A DNA stretch of 64,000 bases from Solen grandis (GCA_021229015.1 CM037783.1:3192725-3256724); one strand, 5' to 3'. Shown: positions 12,458-24,497, counted from the stretch's first letter. A program made the numbers and translations. Notes: generated by a model from the letters alone, not told the origin.

Positions 12458-12571
12458 TATATAATTCCCTCTTTGTGTTAAGGGAAGATATTAAATTATG
12501 ACGTATTTTGCAGTATGCACCATGCATCACTAAAGAGTCATTAATCCAAGATAAGATTTAAAAAAAAACAA

Positions 12572-12611
<40 letters not shown>

Positions 12612-14357
12612 AGGAAAACACTCTGACAGTTCTTGTTTAATTTCACATTCATGGATAAAAGTTTTCAGGAATATTTCTGAATTTCTTGATTTTCATATTG
12701 CCAAATGACTTCTTATTCAATATACAACTATATAAAAATTGCTAAATCAGGATTTTCATTTAAATTCCCAACCTTTACCCTTGAATTCATACTTAACCTA
12801 TCAAATATCAGAATGTTTGCAGCGACATTAACAGACTGTGTTGGTAGAGTATATGTAACACTCCTGAAAACAGGAGAAGTAATATTTTGGCTGTTTAAAC
12901 GTTGTCCTCAATAAATTCAATCATTTTCAGAGTTAAGAGTATCTAAATGAAAGTTATCGACATCGTGAATATCAAAATATGTAAGCATTTAAAAGCACAG
13001 ATACCATGTAAATGTGTCAACATGCGTTTAAGAAAATGTGCAAAATTAAATGTCTTGCTTGAAAATATTGTAAAAAAGCCGTCCTAACGAATTTAAATCT
13101 GGATTTATTATAACAAAATTAGTGTGTATGTTAAAAAAAAAGAGTAACTTTTTTAATTGCCGTTGCATAGTTTAGAGTAATTTACAGCTATTGTTATTTC
13201 TCTCAATATTGACCAGTCCATTAAGCCATAATTAAATGCATGTATTCCTTTATGGACAAACGATCATCTTTTTACGAACTTGTAAAATGCGTACATACCT
13301 ACAATACTAGTAATACAGCAAATTTCACTTGTTTAACCTTGACTTGAACTGCAAAGGATGTTATATTTCGAGATGATATACTTCTGCGAGCAAATTTTAT
13401 ACAATGTGAGTTACGAGTTTTGCATTAGATTTGATTAAATGAAAATCAGGTAATTTAAAAATAGAACTCAGACCAAAGACTTATTAAACAAAGATTGGCA
13501 ACTAGTCTAAACCTCACAAAAGCATGCAATAAATTGTCCAATTCGTTTTCAAATATATCCTCTTCTATTATATAATTTTACATTAGAACATAACATTAAC
13601 ACCAAAATGATACATTACGTAATTGATAAAATGTTTTGTGTAAAAAAGAAAAATACCTGCATGATGCATGATTACTATTAGTTTGTAAAATGTGTTGTTT
13701 TCTGCTACACTGGTTGAATTTAAAAGATTTTTAATAAAGCAAACTGAAAATAATTCTTTGTTGTAGAGAAATCATTATGGTTATTTTATATGGTTGCATT
13801 TTCCTCTGTGATTTTTCAATACTTTTTTGAAAGTTTGCAAGACTCAACGACCTGTTGTTTGCAATATTTCCCACTTTTTTAAGGGAGTTTCCTATCTCTG
13901 TTTGACAGGGCTCTGTTCAGACATTTTAATTGTCAGAACTCAGATATTACCGGCGGTATATTTTATTCTGTTGATGTGTAAGTAAACAGATGAAGATGAT
14001 ATGGGAAAAAAAAAGATCTCGCCAAACTCCGTTCAGTTTTTATATTGTGTGAGGTTTGTAGGAATATACAAGTTTAAAATTTAAATTCTTAAAATATCAT
14101 TTGGATTTCCATAGTCACAACCAGTATTAGAAAGTATATATGGCTGTAAATGCATTGTACTCATTGACACTTATTGCAATTTAGTGACTACTATAGAAAA
14201 AGCCCTGCGAAATTGTGGGAATGTTTTTTTTTTGTTTGTTTGTTTTTTACGGGGGGGGGGGGGGTTACTCTTTGAATTCGTCTGAAAAGATGACTTCTGT
14301 CATGTCCCAATGCCTAACCACATGATATATAGGGGCCATCATGGGTTTTATATAAAT
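11155..14357. other. Non-coding AT-rich DNA with microsatellites
   Basis: No gene was recognised. A (TA)n run lies at about 12414-12453 and an (AC)n run at about 12573-12611. A poly-G tract lies at about 14250-14264. Two short blocks related by inversion, containing CGAATTATTTTATCTTG-like and CATTTCGAGTG text, occur near 11765-11880. Confidence 0.5.
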
Positions 14358-14814
14358 TAACAGGCCCTGATATCGCTTTGTTGTAAAGCCTGGGGTCATT
14401 GATTCGATCCCCACTGGAGTCGGGCACGGTCTCCGTGATGAATGACCCACATTTTTTATCTAACGGCCATTAGTCTTCCACCGCGGTACTTAGTTAACTA
14501 CAGAAATTTGTGCTTAAGTTTCAGTACTGTCAGAATCTCTTCAAGAGCCCCACTTGCCATGATATTGGCTTATCCTAAGGCCGTATATCTAATTTCCAAG
14601 CAGAGTTTTCGTTCGTTCCTCACTAAATCAATCTAATGTAAAGCCAATGTGTAAGAGAGTGTCGTATACCATGCTTTCCACGTGTACCTACGTGAACATC
14701 GTGGTTTATTCATGTGTGCACATGCGTCTTCCTTCCGGGCGTTCGTTTTAACACCACACAACATAAATACGAAAGATAAATTGGATTACTCTCAAACATA
14801 AATAAAAGGACCCT

Positions 14815-14980
14815 TGTAGGACTAATTGGCCCGGTGTCAGGATAATGTGACTGGGTGTGGTATCATGCCACATGTCTACGGCGTGATACTGCAGTGTGGC
14901 AGTACTATGTCCGTCTCAATTAGACATCGTCTCCAAATGACTGAAATACTGTCGGTGTGACCTTAAACCCTACAAACAAA
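14815..14980 (+). mobile_element. SINE family A, 3' part
   Basis: The segment matches the body of the SINE at 310-615, including CCGGTGTCAGGATAATGTGA and GGTGTGGTATCATGCCACAT, and ends in a CAAACA-rich tail. The tRNA-like head is absent. A separate tRNA-like B box (GATTCGATCC, near 14400) lies 400 bases upstream and may belong to another decayed copy. Confidence 0.75.
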
Positions 14981-16089
14981 CAAATAAATATATCCACGAA
15001 ATCCCCTTAGGTGAATTATCAACGAAATTTAATGTCAACAAAAATTTATGATTTTACAGTGTGTCACTTATTAACGCAGTGTAGGGTCAGACCTCTACTG
15101 TTAAATTATCGACCCTAACCAGGAAACCAGCTTTTGACACTAATTTTTTAGCCAGGTATCCCGACGGAACACAAGTTCTTCGAAATTCAGAAGTCCCTTC
15201 TAAAAACATTATGACTCCATGTCATGTCATTCTGACAATTGATGGCTTTACTCACATAACAAATGGTTAAAAGTTATGACTTATAACAAAGGGTTACTAA
15301 TAAGAAAGTTTTATGAAAATGATTACATAGGTTTTCAATTTAATTTTAATTGGAAAAGTAAATGTCTCAAGTGAACACCTGACATGTCCATCGTAGAGTC
15401 CCTTCAAAATTTTAGGTGTCCTCGGGCTCCGGGGCACTGTGAAGAAGCTAAATCTTAAACCTTTCTCAAATAAATAAATAAATTAAAAAAAAAAGTATAC
15501 ATAGCGTACATCAGTGACTGTTTGAGTTTGTGGATGAAATTTTGATTTTGTGCGGCTAATATTCTAAAAATTAAATTACATTTATTTTTTCCGGAATGAC
15601 TTATAAGTATATATTTATTTGAATGATATATTCAAGTATGCAGGTGACCGTCTGAATTACTTTTAATGAGCGATCAAATCTCAACAGCGGTAAAAATTCA
15701 TTTTTCATTCTACCAAAAAAAAAAGAAATAATAAATAAATTAATACACATTGTACATAAATTTATACACGTACATTATCTGGTTTGTTTTACTTTTCTCA
15801 ATAAATAAATTAATTAATAAATACCGTTTATGATATCATGTAGCGAGAAATGAACTCAAATGGCATTAATGGACGGTTCCGAGGCGAGAATTTTAAACCA
15901 ATCAGATTACCGCTAAATATTAAGTGCGTTCTACTTGTTGCTATCCACCATCTTGTGCTCACAAGCTACTACGCAGCAACCAAACGTCAAAGATCTAGAT
16001 TCTCTAAATTTTACGATTGGTATGGAGTTATGCGAGGGCTATGTGCAACAGATACCCAGATCCATGAAAAGCATTAAATCCATGATATT
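14981..16089. other. Non-coding DNA up to the assembly gap
   Basis: No gene was established. Just before the gap (about 15921-16089) an open frame without an ATG reads LLLSTILCSQATTQQ and then a hydrophilic segment. This could be an exon with a signal peptide cut off by the gap, but no convincing splice acceptor is visible and the support is weak. Confidence 0.35.
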
Positions 16090-16189
16090 NNNNNNNNNNN
16101 NNNNNNNNNNNNNNNNNNNNNNNNNNNNNNNNNNNNNNNNNNNNNNNNNNNNNNNNNNNNNNNNNNNNNNNNNNNNNNNNNNNNNNNNN
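16090..16189. other. Assembly gap (100 N)
   Basis: Exactly 100 N characters, the usual placeholder for a scaffold gap of unknown length. Reading frames that cross it are meaningless. Confidence 0.99.
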
Positions 16190-16746
16190 TGTAATTGCTT
16201 TATATTCGAATATAGTTGTGTTATTAGTTTTCATTAATTCTCATGCTTATAACTTTGTAATTATTTTGTGGAAAATAACATCCTAATGTATGTTCTCTCT
16301 CTCTCTCTCCTCTCTCTTTAATGAAATAAATGAAAAATAAAGCATTAAGTATCTAAAATCTGAACCTCCATAAAACAAAGAAAATGTATTATCCTTAAGA
16401 CTTTACAGAAGACGATATTGGAATGCTATTGAGCGTTATTTTACATACCTGTAAATAATACGAGGGTAAATGTCACGTTACTTGTGGTCCTTACACAATA
16501 ACTATGAACGGAAGCATGACGGAATTCAAAGGACCTTGTGATACATGTACAATAAAGTGAAAGGAACCCGTTATGCTTCGTTGAAAATAGGACGGGCTTT
16601 AAAATTAAGAGCATTATACTTTACAAATGAGAAGAGCACTTTAAATATGACATTCAACTTATATTAATTGTTTAGTAATTTGAAAATGGTGTTGGAAAAC
16701 TAGTGCATGTCTTTTTCATACCTTAACATCCATACTGTAGATGCAA

Positions 16747-17155
16747 GGATTCGAGCATCCTAGTGACATTAAGGACAAATTCGAGCATCCTAGTGACATT
16801 AAGCACACATTCGAGCAGCTTATTGACATTAAGACAAATTCGAGCAGCTGTGTCTTTTAAAAATTCGAGCATCCTAGTGACATTAAGGACAATTTTGAGC
16901 ATCCTAGTGACATTAAGCACACATTCGAGCAGCTTATTGACATTAAGGACAAATTCGAGCAGCCTAGTGACATTAAGTACAAATTCGAGCAGCCTAGTGA
17001 TATTAAGTACAAATCGAGCAGCCTTGTGACATTAAGGACACCCTAGTAACATTAAGAACAAATTCGAGCAGCCTAGTAACATTAAGTACAAATTCGAGCA
17101 GCCTAGTGACATTAAGGTTCCAATTCGAGCATCCTAGTAACATTAAGGACAAATT
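16747..17155. repeat. 30-bp tandem array upstream of the TRIM-like gene
   Basis: About 13 imperfect units of a 30-bp repeat, typified by ATTCGAGCAGCCTAGTGACA plus TTAAGGACAA. Units differ mainly as CAGCC/CATCC and GACA/AACA, and a few are shortened. The array ends about 120 bases before the start codon at 17275, so it lies in the promoter or 5' UTR region. Open frames on both strands here are products of the repeat. Confidence 0.9.
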
Positions 17156-17274
17156 AATCGAGGTTTTGATATATGATGAAGTAATGTAAAGAGGTTTTAA
17201 ACATGCGTTTGTATAGTTGCATTCAAGAGGAGTTTGTTATTTCAATCAGAAGTTAGAAATAATAATAAACCAAA

Positions 17275-19976
17275 ATGTCTCGAATGAAGTCTGCAACACC
17301 TAGAAAACTTGGCGCGGATTCACCAAAGAAGAGAAGCAAGGGAAATGAAGCTACTCCTAAATTCCCCTGTGATGTCTGTACAAGAGAAAACAAAATGGCG
17401 GAATCAAAGAATTACTGTATTGACTGTGACGACAATCTGTGTGCAGACTGTATACAACAGCATAAGAAATTTCCCGCCATGGGATCTCACGTGATGTCAG
17501 AGGTGAAGGACAAATCCGTGTCTGCACCGGAAGTGGAAAAGTACAATCCTCTAGAATGCACGTGCCACACTGGCAGAGAGATAGACATGTACTGCGCCGA
17601 CCACGATGAGTTATGGTGTGGGTCTTGCATTGCTACGAAGCATAGGTAACCCAAACATATTTTTGTCTGTCTGTATGCATCCTTATATCTTATTATTATA
17701 TTACATACATACTTAAGCTTGAGAAAAATAAAAAAAGATACCTTTAAAATGCTATAAATGTCAAAGAATGCTTTTGTTGTCACATTTTGATTTTCTTTTT
17801 CAAATTTTTAAATGAAATGGAAATTTTCAAACAATGATTAGACTGCAATACGAGCTTTGTATAGAATGTTTAGAATACTCTGGCATTATTTGAATGTTTG
17901 TGGAAAGTGTATTATGTATTATTATATATATATATATGTATTATACAATGTAGACTGAAATTGATATAAGAACTGATGGTGAAAATAATTGCTCGGAAAA
18001 GCCTTAACCCTTTCCCTCATATATACTCATTTTGACCCTCAATAGGTATCACATAAAGCCTGATCTGCAGAAAACCACACTTAAACCTTACCAAATTTAA
18101 TAACAAAATCCTCATTTCCAGACCACTGAGGAGCAGCGAACAGCATAAAACCTGATCAGCCTGCGAGTTACTATGCTGTTCGCATAGGTCTTTTCTTGGT
18201 GTCCTCTATGAGGGAAAGGGTTAAAGCTCGGAAAACCCCGATATTTTTTTATTTTTCATTTTATCTCGTCTGTTTCTCCGTACTAAGGACTAGGAATAAA
18301 GCAAGACGGCTAGATAATTATACCTCGGAATATCGTTATTTTGCTGTATTATACTCTTGTAACTTATAAATATACTAGTATGCTTCTAGACCCTTATGCA
18401 GTAATTGAAGCTAATTTTCTCTTTATATTTCAGAACATGTAGTAAGACGGTAATCATAAAGGAAGCTGCAGAAGGTGTTTTCCAAACTATAGACAGCAAA
18501 TTGATGTCAGATGAAATTAAACAAATTAGCAAGAGTTTGAACGAACTCAGAACAGTAAATGAGAAAAACAGAGGAGGAATGGAGAAATTAAAAACAGATA
18601 TAACTACACAAATTAACGACTTTCGCAAAAAACTACTACAGGTTGTAGATGATTTAGAAACGGCCACGCTACAAGAGCTAAATAATGCACATGACCGTGC
18701 AATAAAGCAAAATGCCGATGACGAAAAATCCTGTCGCAATCTTCTGCACAGCTTAGAAACTCTTCTTAGTATGATGATGAGTGCCAAAATGGCTGAAAAT
18801 CCCGAAACATCAGCCTTCGTTGGAGTAAAGAGAGTCCAAGAAAAGGTTAAAGAAAGTCAACGTTTGCTTGACTATAACAGACATATGCATACTTCCAAAC
18901 CGCTTTCCTTTTCCACTGATAGTCGTATCATGGACTGGCTTGGTTCGTTTAATTTGTTGGGAACTTTTTCCTATCAACAACAGACTTATTCTTCGAATTT
19001 GGTTGGCAAATATAACGTCAAACATACGTCAGATTCCAGGCAGTGTGATATCTATGGTAGTACCTTTGTTGAAGATGGACGAGTTCTTCTTGCAGATTGG
19101 GACAACAAATGTGTGAAAATGCTCGACTCCTCATACGCTCTTGTAGAAGTCTGTCCTGTCCCGGGAAGCCCTTGTGACATTTGTTGTATCAACCCCCGAG
19201 AGGCAGCTGTCAGTCTCACGAATGAAAAATCTGTACAATTTTTATCGTTTACTGAGCATTTAGAGCTGAAGAGGTCAATAAAAACCGGTGAGACTTGTCG
19301 TGGTGTGGCCTACCATGACCAAAAGCTTTATGTAGTTTGCGGAGGCTTCAGAAACGAGTGCGAAGGCAAAATACAAGTGTATAGCATCATGGGCGATCTT
19401 CTACGAATAGTTGAAAGAAACAACGCCAATCAAAAGATATTTATATCTCCTATCACCATTGCAGTTACTTCAGGCGGGAATATTTTCCACGTTACTGATG
19501 GGCAACGTGGTATTGTAACTATGACAACAAATAACGATGTCATATCAGTAATATCCACTGCTGAAACTGCTTGGCCATGTGGAGTTTGCATTGACAGGAA
19601 CGACAGCATCTTGGTCTGCAATGGTTTGTCCAATAAAGTGATCCAGATGAGCGGAACGAACAATTTTGGTCCAATTTTGTCTTCAGCTGACGGTATACAC
19701 AGACCACATGCTTTGTGTTTCGATGGAAAAAATCTGAGATTGATTGTGACATTAAGTAGGACTAATACTATAATGGTATATCAATTAGAAGTGGACGATT
19801 CTAAAGTTACAACCACTGAAGTTACTACCGAAGATGATACTGCAGATACCACTGTAGCGGCGCCTGAAAAACAGAAACAAGTCAAAACAAAGGGAAAGGC
19901 AACGAAAAAGCAAGTTTCTCAAAACGAAAGCGAAAAGACTCCCGAAAGAAATCAGGAAATAATAAAACGAGAATGA
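17275..19976 (+). CDS. TRIM-like protein: two B-boxes, coiled coil, NHL-like beta-propeller (no RING)
   Basis: Two exons, 17275-17645 and 18434-19976, encode 637 residues. The intron is GT-AG; the split Arg codon joins C-x2-C-x5-H to the next Cys of B-box 2. Residues 1-30 are basic. B-box 1 follows (Cys32, 35, 48, 51, 56, 59, His72), then B-box 2 (Cys95, His98, Cys107, His110, Cys115, Cys118, His123). A Glu/Lys/Leu-rich coiled coil spans about 130-240. Residues about 290-580 show repeats like those of the NHL/six-bladed propeller in TRIM2/3/56/71-like proteins. The tail is Lys/Thr/Glu-rich and low in complexity. No RING finger precedes the B-boxes, so E3 ligase activity cannot be assumed. Such RING-less members are abundant in molluscs and are often linked to innate immunity or RNA binding; the exact role here is unknown. 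The start has AAA at -3 and is the first ATG of the open frame. Confidence 0.85.
17646..18433 (+). other. Intron of the TRIM-like gene
   Basis: The donor is AG/GTAACC and the acceptor TTTATATTTCAG/AA. The intron carries a short (TA)n run near 17920 and one copy of the 240-bp MITE. An open frame runs from 18405 across the acceptor, but codons before 18434 are intronic. Confidence 0.85.
18004..18224 (+). mobile_element. MITE family M1, copy 1 (internal deletion)
   Basis: The ends are TTAACCCTTTCCCTCATA and its complement. This copy has lost about 20 bases from the right side of the central palindrome. It sits in the TRIM-like intron. Confidence 0.9.
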
Positions 19977-20248
19977 CGAAAGCTACCGCCTCCAAAGAAA
20001 AGCAGAAACCATTTATTAAAGAAAAGGAATCAGATGTGAATGTAAAGGATTCAGATTTAAATGGACAAACAAAAACAAGCAAAGTTGCAGAAACAGAAAA
20101 CACGGACCATACTAAAGATATATCAAAAGTGCTATTGTCAAATGGTATACAAATCAGTCCTCAGGATTTAAAAGCTGCTGTGAACAAAACCATAAACACA
20201 GATGGGAAAGCAAAAACAACACTTTCCTCGAAACTCAATATTAACTAA
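19973..20248 (+). CDS. Lys/Glu-rich reading frame overlapping the TRIM-like stop codon
   Basis: This 91-codon frame starts at an ATG overlapping the TRIM-like stop (ATGA). Its composition (Lys, Glu, Thr, Asp, Gln) matches the preceding TRIM tail, as does its codon use. Two explanations fit. It may be a continuation of the TRIM C-terminus separated by an indel or sequencing error. Or it may be chance open frame in the 3' UTR. A separate eukaryotic cistron is less likely. No domain is recognised. Confidence 0.4.
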   Translation: MTKATASKEKQKPFIKEKESDVNVKDSDLNGQTKTSKVAETENTDHTKDISKVLLSNGIQISPQDLKAAVNKTINTDGKAKTTLSSKLNIN

Positions 20249-21185
20249 GCGAAATTGCAGCGGTCAAAAATAATTCATGCCTCTTTAAGGCACCCGTTTC
20301 GAGTGTGGGGAACAGAATGTTCGAGTTCCTTCTGTTGGACCTGTCTGTTGTGATCTATGAATGGTGAGATGATTCCCCAGCTAGTTAAAAATGGCTTTGT
20401 GCCTGACATAATTTTGCGGACCTGCGTGTAGCGCATGTGTGTGTAGGTGGGTGGATGGGGGTAAGAAAACTGAAGAAATTATGTTTGCTGAATGCATACA
20501 TATGACCGCTAAAATAGGATGCGGACTTTTGCCACTCAGGTTATCGAAATCTTGCCTGAATTGAGACATTACGCTCGAGAGTTAGATCGTAGATGAAGAA
20601 TCGAGTTCTGGCTATTTTCTTTAATATCTGAATTCTGAATTAACCTCAGCTGTGTGAATGATGGTTGAATCAGTTGGAAGAAGCTGGAACCAGATAAGGA
20701 CATAAAAAAATGCCCTTTGGTAGTGCATGGTGACGATCGATATGCTTTACTTAAGCTTGACTCTTATTTGAAATAACATACAACGACACGAACAGCTATA
20801 GACCCTTCAAAAATCAACAGCTGGGCGTGTAACAGGAAGATAAAATGAATTTGAATGACATTGTAGGTTGTAAGATTCAAAAGAAGATATCACCATTTCG
20901 ATTTTACACTGAGATTATGTGTGTTCGTTATATATGTACATGTATCTTCTCAGGATGTAACAAACACGGAGTTATCATTAAACAACATTAATTTTGTTAT
21001 ACGTATTAAGTATAATAAGTGTATCCGATGTATGTGTCTAATGTTAAATATAATCCATTGTATATCGGTCTTTGTTATATTGAAGCAAGCAGTTCCGTTA
21101 AAAACCTCTTTTCCCCTTCTTTCAAACATTTCCACTCATTTAGACATCAAGTTTAAACATTGTTTTTTTCTCATATGTATTAAAT

Positions 21186-21191
21186 AATAAA
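21186..21191 (+). terminator. Candidate poly(A) signal of the TRIM-like gene
   Basis: AATAAA lies about 1.2 kb after the TRIM-like stop, before the Polinton-like element begins. The interval 20249-21185 holds no other gene. Confidence 0.4.
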
Positions 21192-21382
21192 CCTGAATAC
21201 GGATGGCTGAATTGTTCTTTTATTTTTTAATTTAATTTCATGAGATTTTAAGTCTATGTATATTGTTTACAATATGTTTACAATTATAATTATTTACACA
21301 CACACACACACACATCATTTACTGTATCATGATTAGTAGTATGTGGGTCTCTTTACGTGTAAACAAAGATGACGTAATAGGC

Positions 21383-23040
21383 GGCCATTTTGTTTATATT
21401 TATAGTAACTCATTTGCATATAAGCGTTTAAGGGTTGTGCGCATGTGCAGCGGCCATATTGAATTTTTAGGGTATCTAATTTGCATATTAGCGTTTTGGG
21501 GGTAGTGCGCATGTGCGGCGGCCATATTCGTGGTCATTTGATTGGTAATAGTATACAGAGGTGACTTGTATACTCGATCCGAGATCTACTCGCGGAAATT
21601 GAGGGTCACTTCCATTCGATCTCAGACAATGATATATTAATAATAGATATATCAATAATAATAATAATAAAATAATAATAATAAAAATAATATCAATGAT
21701 TAAATATCTAGAACATCCATTATAACAATAATAGAATCAAACACTAATAATGATGAATACTTTGAAATATCAAATAATATATCTAAATACTATAATACTC
21801 ACCTTTAAGATGTTGACTGCTCAACGTCCTACCTTCGAGTGACTCTAGTTTAACTGTAATATCAGTTCATAGGCCTAGGCCACCCGTGTTAACAATAGAC
21901 GGTCTATTTTTAGCGATTGAACAATAGCGATATTGATTTAGGGACGGAAATGCGAACAATGGTACTTTCAAGCGTCCAAAGTTAATCCCTTTAATGTTGC
22001 CCTAGTACATTGTGACCACACCCCACCCATCCCCCCACGGGTTTGATATAATGACACATCATAGATCGTCAGTGGTCATGAATGGTCAAGTTCATACACG
22101 ACTTCGTTGCTCCAGTACCATTTATACGTCAATATTGGTTGACTTGAGATCGGATTAAGATAGCCCCATAAAAGGAGCTGGCCAATGTTTACATTAATCC
22201 TTAGCTTTACCTAGGTAACGGATTAAATATCTCCTAGTTGCACGACTTTTAGAGGGAGTTAGAATAAGGGTTATAAAGCGATGTAGGTATTCCGTTCTGT
22301 TAAACTACGAATATTTGTAAGTGTAGTACTTCAAAATAATCGGAATTTTTTAAACTTTAAAACCGTAATGTTCATATTTTCTATATTGGTTGAAACAACA
22401 ACAAAATAATAAAAGAGCTTAAATCAGTTATTCCTGTCTAGTGCAACCGTTTACGATATCGATTTTCACAATTTTTATATCGATTGATAGATTTATCAAA
22501 ATGCTTCAAAATAAACCCTATGTTCTCGATTCGATTTTCAACCGTTACTGAGTTATGACGTAACAGCGATTTTTAAACCCAATTTTCAACTTTCTCAAAA
22601 GATCGTGTTTCATATACCGTTCGAAAGGTCTCCTCATGCCGATTTCAAAAATGTATACTTTTATAGGGTTATCTTTTTTCGTTCGCGAGATACAAGCGTT
22701 TGAAAAATGTCACGTGACCGGAAAATGGCGTCAAATTTTCTCCAAAAAAATCATATTTTAGGCTATATCTCAGTCATTTCATGACCGATTTGCGTGATCT
22801 TGGTATCGATAGAAAGGTCTCACTGCAAGCTATGTTTTGAATTCAATAAACCGGAAGTGTATTGGTGGTATAACCGGAAATGACGTCATCACATATAAAA
22901 TCTCTCTTCATAGACAGCCGTCTGACTCGTTATGGGTCGTTCTCTCTCTCTTATACATACTAGATTCGGTGGATATGAAACACCCCCACATCCTCCCTCC
23001 TCCTCCTCCCTCCTCTCCCTCCCTCCTCTTCCTCCTCCTC
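21383..23040 (+). repeat. Left terminal inverted repeat of the Polinton-like element
   Basis: It pairs with about 25830-27240. The outer 160 bases contain a degenerate 70-bp direct duplication with ATTTGCATATAAGCG and GCGCATGTGC. This arm is longer than the right one. It contains extra DNA near 21600-21700 and near 22490-22540 that the right arm lacks. At its inner end it runs into a CTCCCTCC-rich tract. Arm copies carry the same short open frame (22837 onward here, 26026 downward on the right), explained by the duplication. Confidence 0.85.
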
Positions 23041-23232
23041 TCCCTCCTCCTTCTCTCCCTCCTCCTCCTCCCTCCTCTCCCTCCTCCTTCCTCCCTCCTC
23101 CTCCCTCCTTCTCCCTCCCTCCTCCTCTCCCTCCTCCTCCTCCTCCCTCCTCCTCCTCCCTCCCTCCTCCTCCCTCCTCCTCTCCCTCCTTCTCCTCCCT
23201 CCTCTCCTCCTACTCCTCCTCCTCCTCCCTAC
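22990..23232 (+). repeat. CTCCCTCC-rich polypyrimidine tract
   Basis: About 240 bases are almost pure C and T on this strand, built from CCTCCT and CTCCCT units. The purine strand has many GGGAGG runs that could form G-quadruplex or triplex structures. The tract lies between the left arm and the ATPase start. Pro/Ser/Leu-rich and Arg/Glu-rich frames here are low-complexity products and not genes. Confidence 0.9.
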
Positions 23233-23267
23233 TTCCCTCGAAATAATGTAAGAATAAGAGAGTATGT

Positions 23268-24434
23268 ATGAAAATCTACATTGACAGAATGTACAATTGT
23301 ACTGTATGCGATAAAGTCTTTTCAAGAAAAGACAATATGCTTAGGCATCACAATAAAGTTCACGATAGTCGTGAAAATGAACGATTGGAAAGGGGTGAAA
23401 ATGACGCGATACAAACTGTTCATCATCAGAAAATGACATTTAAACACCCGTTTACTATGGTCATATCGGGACCCAGTTCTAGCGGTAAAAGCGAGTGGAC
23501 AAGAAGACTTTTTCTGTCATATTTGATTGAACCATGGCCAGAAAGGATTATATTTTGTTTTGGACAATGGCAGTCTATGTTCAAAGAACTCGAAAAAAGT
23601 TTTCCATTTATCGAGTTTGTTCACGGTATACCGGACCATATCGACAATCCAAGATATTTGGACATAAACAAAAGAAACCTTATAGTCTTTGATGACCTGA
23701 TGACAGAAGCGAAATGCGACCAAAGAATCGCTGATATCTTTACGCGCGGTAGCCATCACCGAAATTTGTCGGTCATTTTTTTGACCCAAAACTTATTTCC
23801 TCAAGGTAAAGCATGCCGAGATATCGCCCTTAACACGCAGTATTTGGTCCTATTTAATAATCCGATAGACAGACAACAAGTGACGACCTTGGCTAGAAGA
23901 ATTTATCCATCAAACAGTAACCTACTTATAAAGAAATTTGAACAAGCGACTTCTAAACCGTACGGTTACTTGGTCATAGATCTGAAAGCGAACACGCCGG
24001 AACAGGACCGTTTGCGTACCGACATATTCAAGAAAAATGATCCTAAAAGAACATATTTGTTGCCGTCAGATATAAAATCTGAACGTGACAGTGACTCTGA
24101 ACTTGGCAGTGACAGTGATTCTGGTTCTATATATAACGAAGATGATGACCTAAATGGTAAAAAAAGGATCGCCACTTTCAACGGACCACCAGGTAAAAGA
24201 TTTTGCGAAGACCTTCAAGAGCAGCGATCGCTTAAACGCATATGGGACAGGCGCTTTAAGGAACCTTTAAGGAAGTCTAATCAAGAACGGTTCGAAAAAG
24301 AGGTGAACGAATACTTGGAGAAAGGATACTCGCAAAACGAGGCCGTATCTCGTGCGGCTAATGACTCATTGCTCCAGCTTCGTAAAGAATTGAGAAGAGA
24401 CTACGGAAATTTTTTGATAGACTTTTATGGGTAA
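23268..24434 (+). CDS. C2H2 zinc-finger / A32-type packaging ATPase of the Polinton-like element
   Basis: The 388-residue frame is intact. An N-terminal C2H2 finger (Cys11, Cys14, His27, His32) precedes a P-loop ATPase. The ATPase has a Walker A motif GPSSSGKS at residues 68-75 and a Walker B motif NLIVFDD at 137-143. A sensor-like VIFLTQN follows at about 169-175. This arrangement is that of the A32/FtsK-like ATPases that package DNA in Polintons and related large DNA viruses. Residues about 270-295 are Asp/Ser/Glu-rich. A helical, charged C-terminal part of about 90 residues follows and is not recognised. ATG codons at 23268 and 23289 (residue 8) are both possible starts, and both keep the finger. 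It is the first of four same-strand frames. The fused finger may give sequence-specific recognition of the element's ends, which is inference. Confidence 0.85.
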   Translation: MKIYIDRMYNCTVCDKVFSRKDNMLRHHNKVHDSRENERLERGENDAIQTVHHQKMTFKHPFTMVISGPSSSGKSEWTRRLFLSYLIEPWPERIIFCFGQWQSMFKELEKSFPFIEFVHGIPDHIDNPRYLDINKRNLIVFDDLMTEAKCDQRIADIFTRGSHHRNLSVIFLTQNLFPQGKACRDIALNTQYLVLFNNPIDRQQVTTLARRIYPSNSNLLIKKFEQATSKPYGYLVIDLKANTPEQDRLRTDIFKKNDPKRTYLLPSDIKSERDSDSELGSDSDSGSIYNEDDDLNGKKRIATFNGPPGKRFCEDLQEQRSLKRIWDRRFKEPLRKSNQERFEKEVNEYLEKGYSQNEAVSRAANDSLLQLRKELRRDYGNFLIDFYG

Positions 24435-24497
24435 CAACAAGATGTTACGCAACAACAAATATTACAATCAGCGTATAAGCTTAGATGGGAACACAAC

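Noticed and set aside
16723..17029. Repetitive open frames (TLRTNSS-type) on both strands
   Set aside because: They come from the 30-bp tandem array, whose period is divisible by three.
16747..17155. CRISPR-like array
   Set aside because: Units are directly adjacent without unique spacers, in a eukaryotic genome.
18386..18787. 133-codon minus-strand frame
   Set aside because: Antisense to the coiled-coil exon of the TRIM-like gene, which has clear domain support.
22837..23325. Pro/Ser/Leu-rich and Arg/Glu-rich frames on both strands
   Set aside because: They are products of the CTCCCTCC tract and of the duplicated arm.
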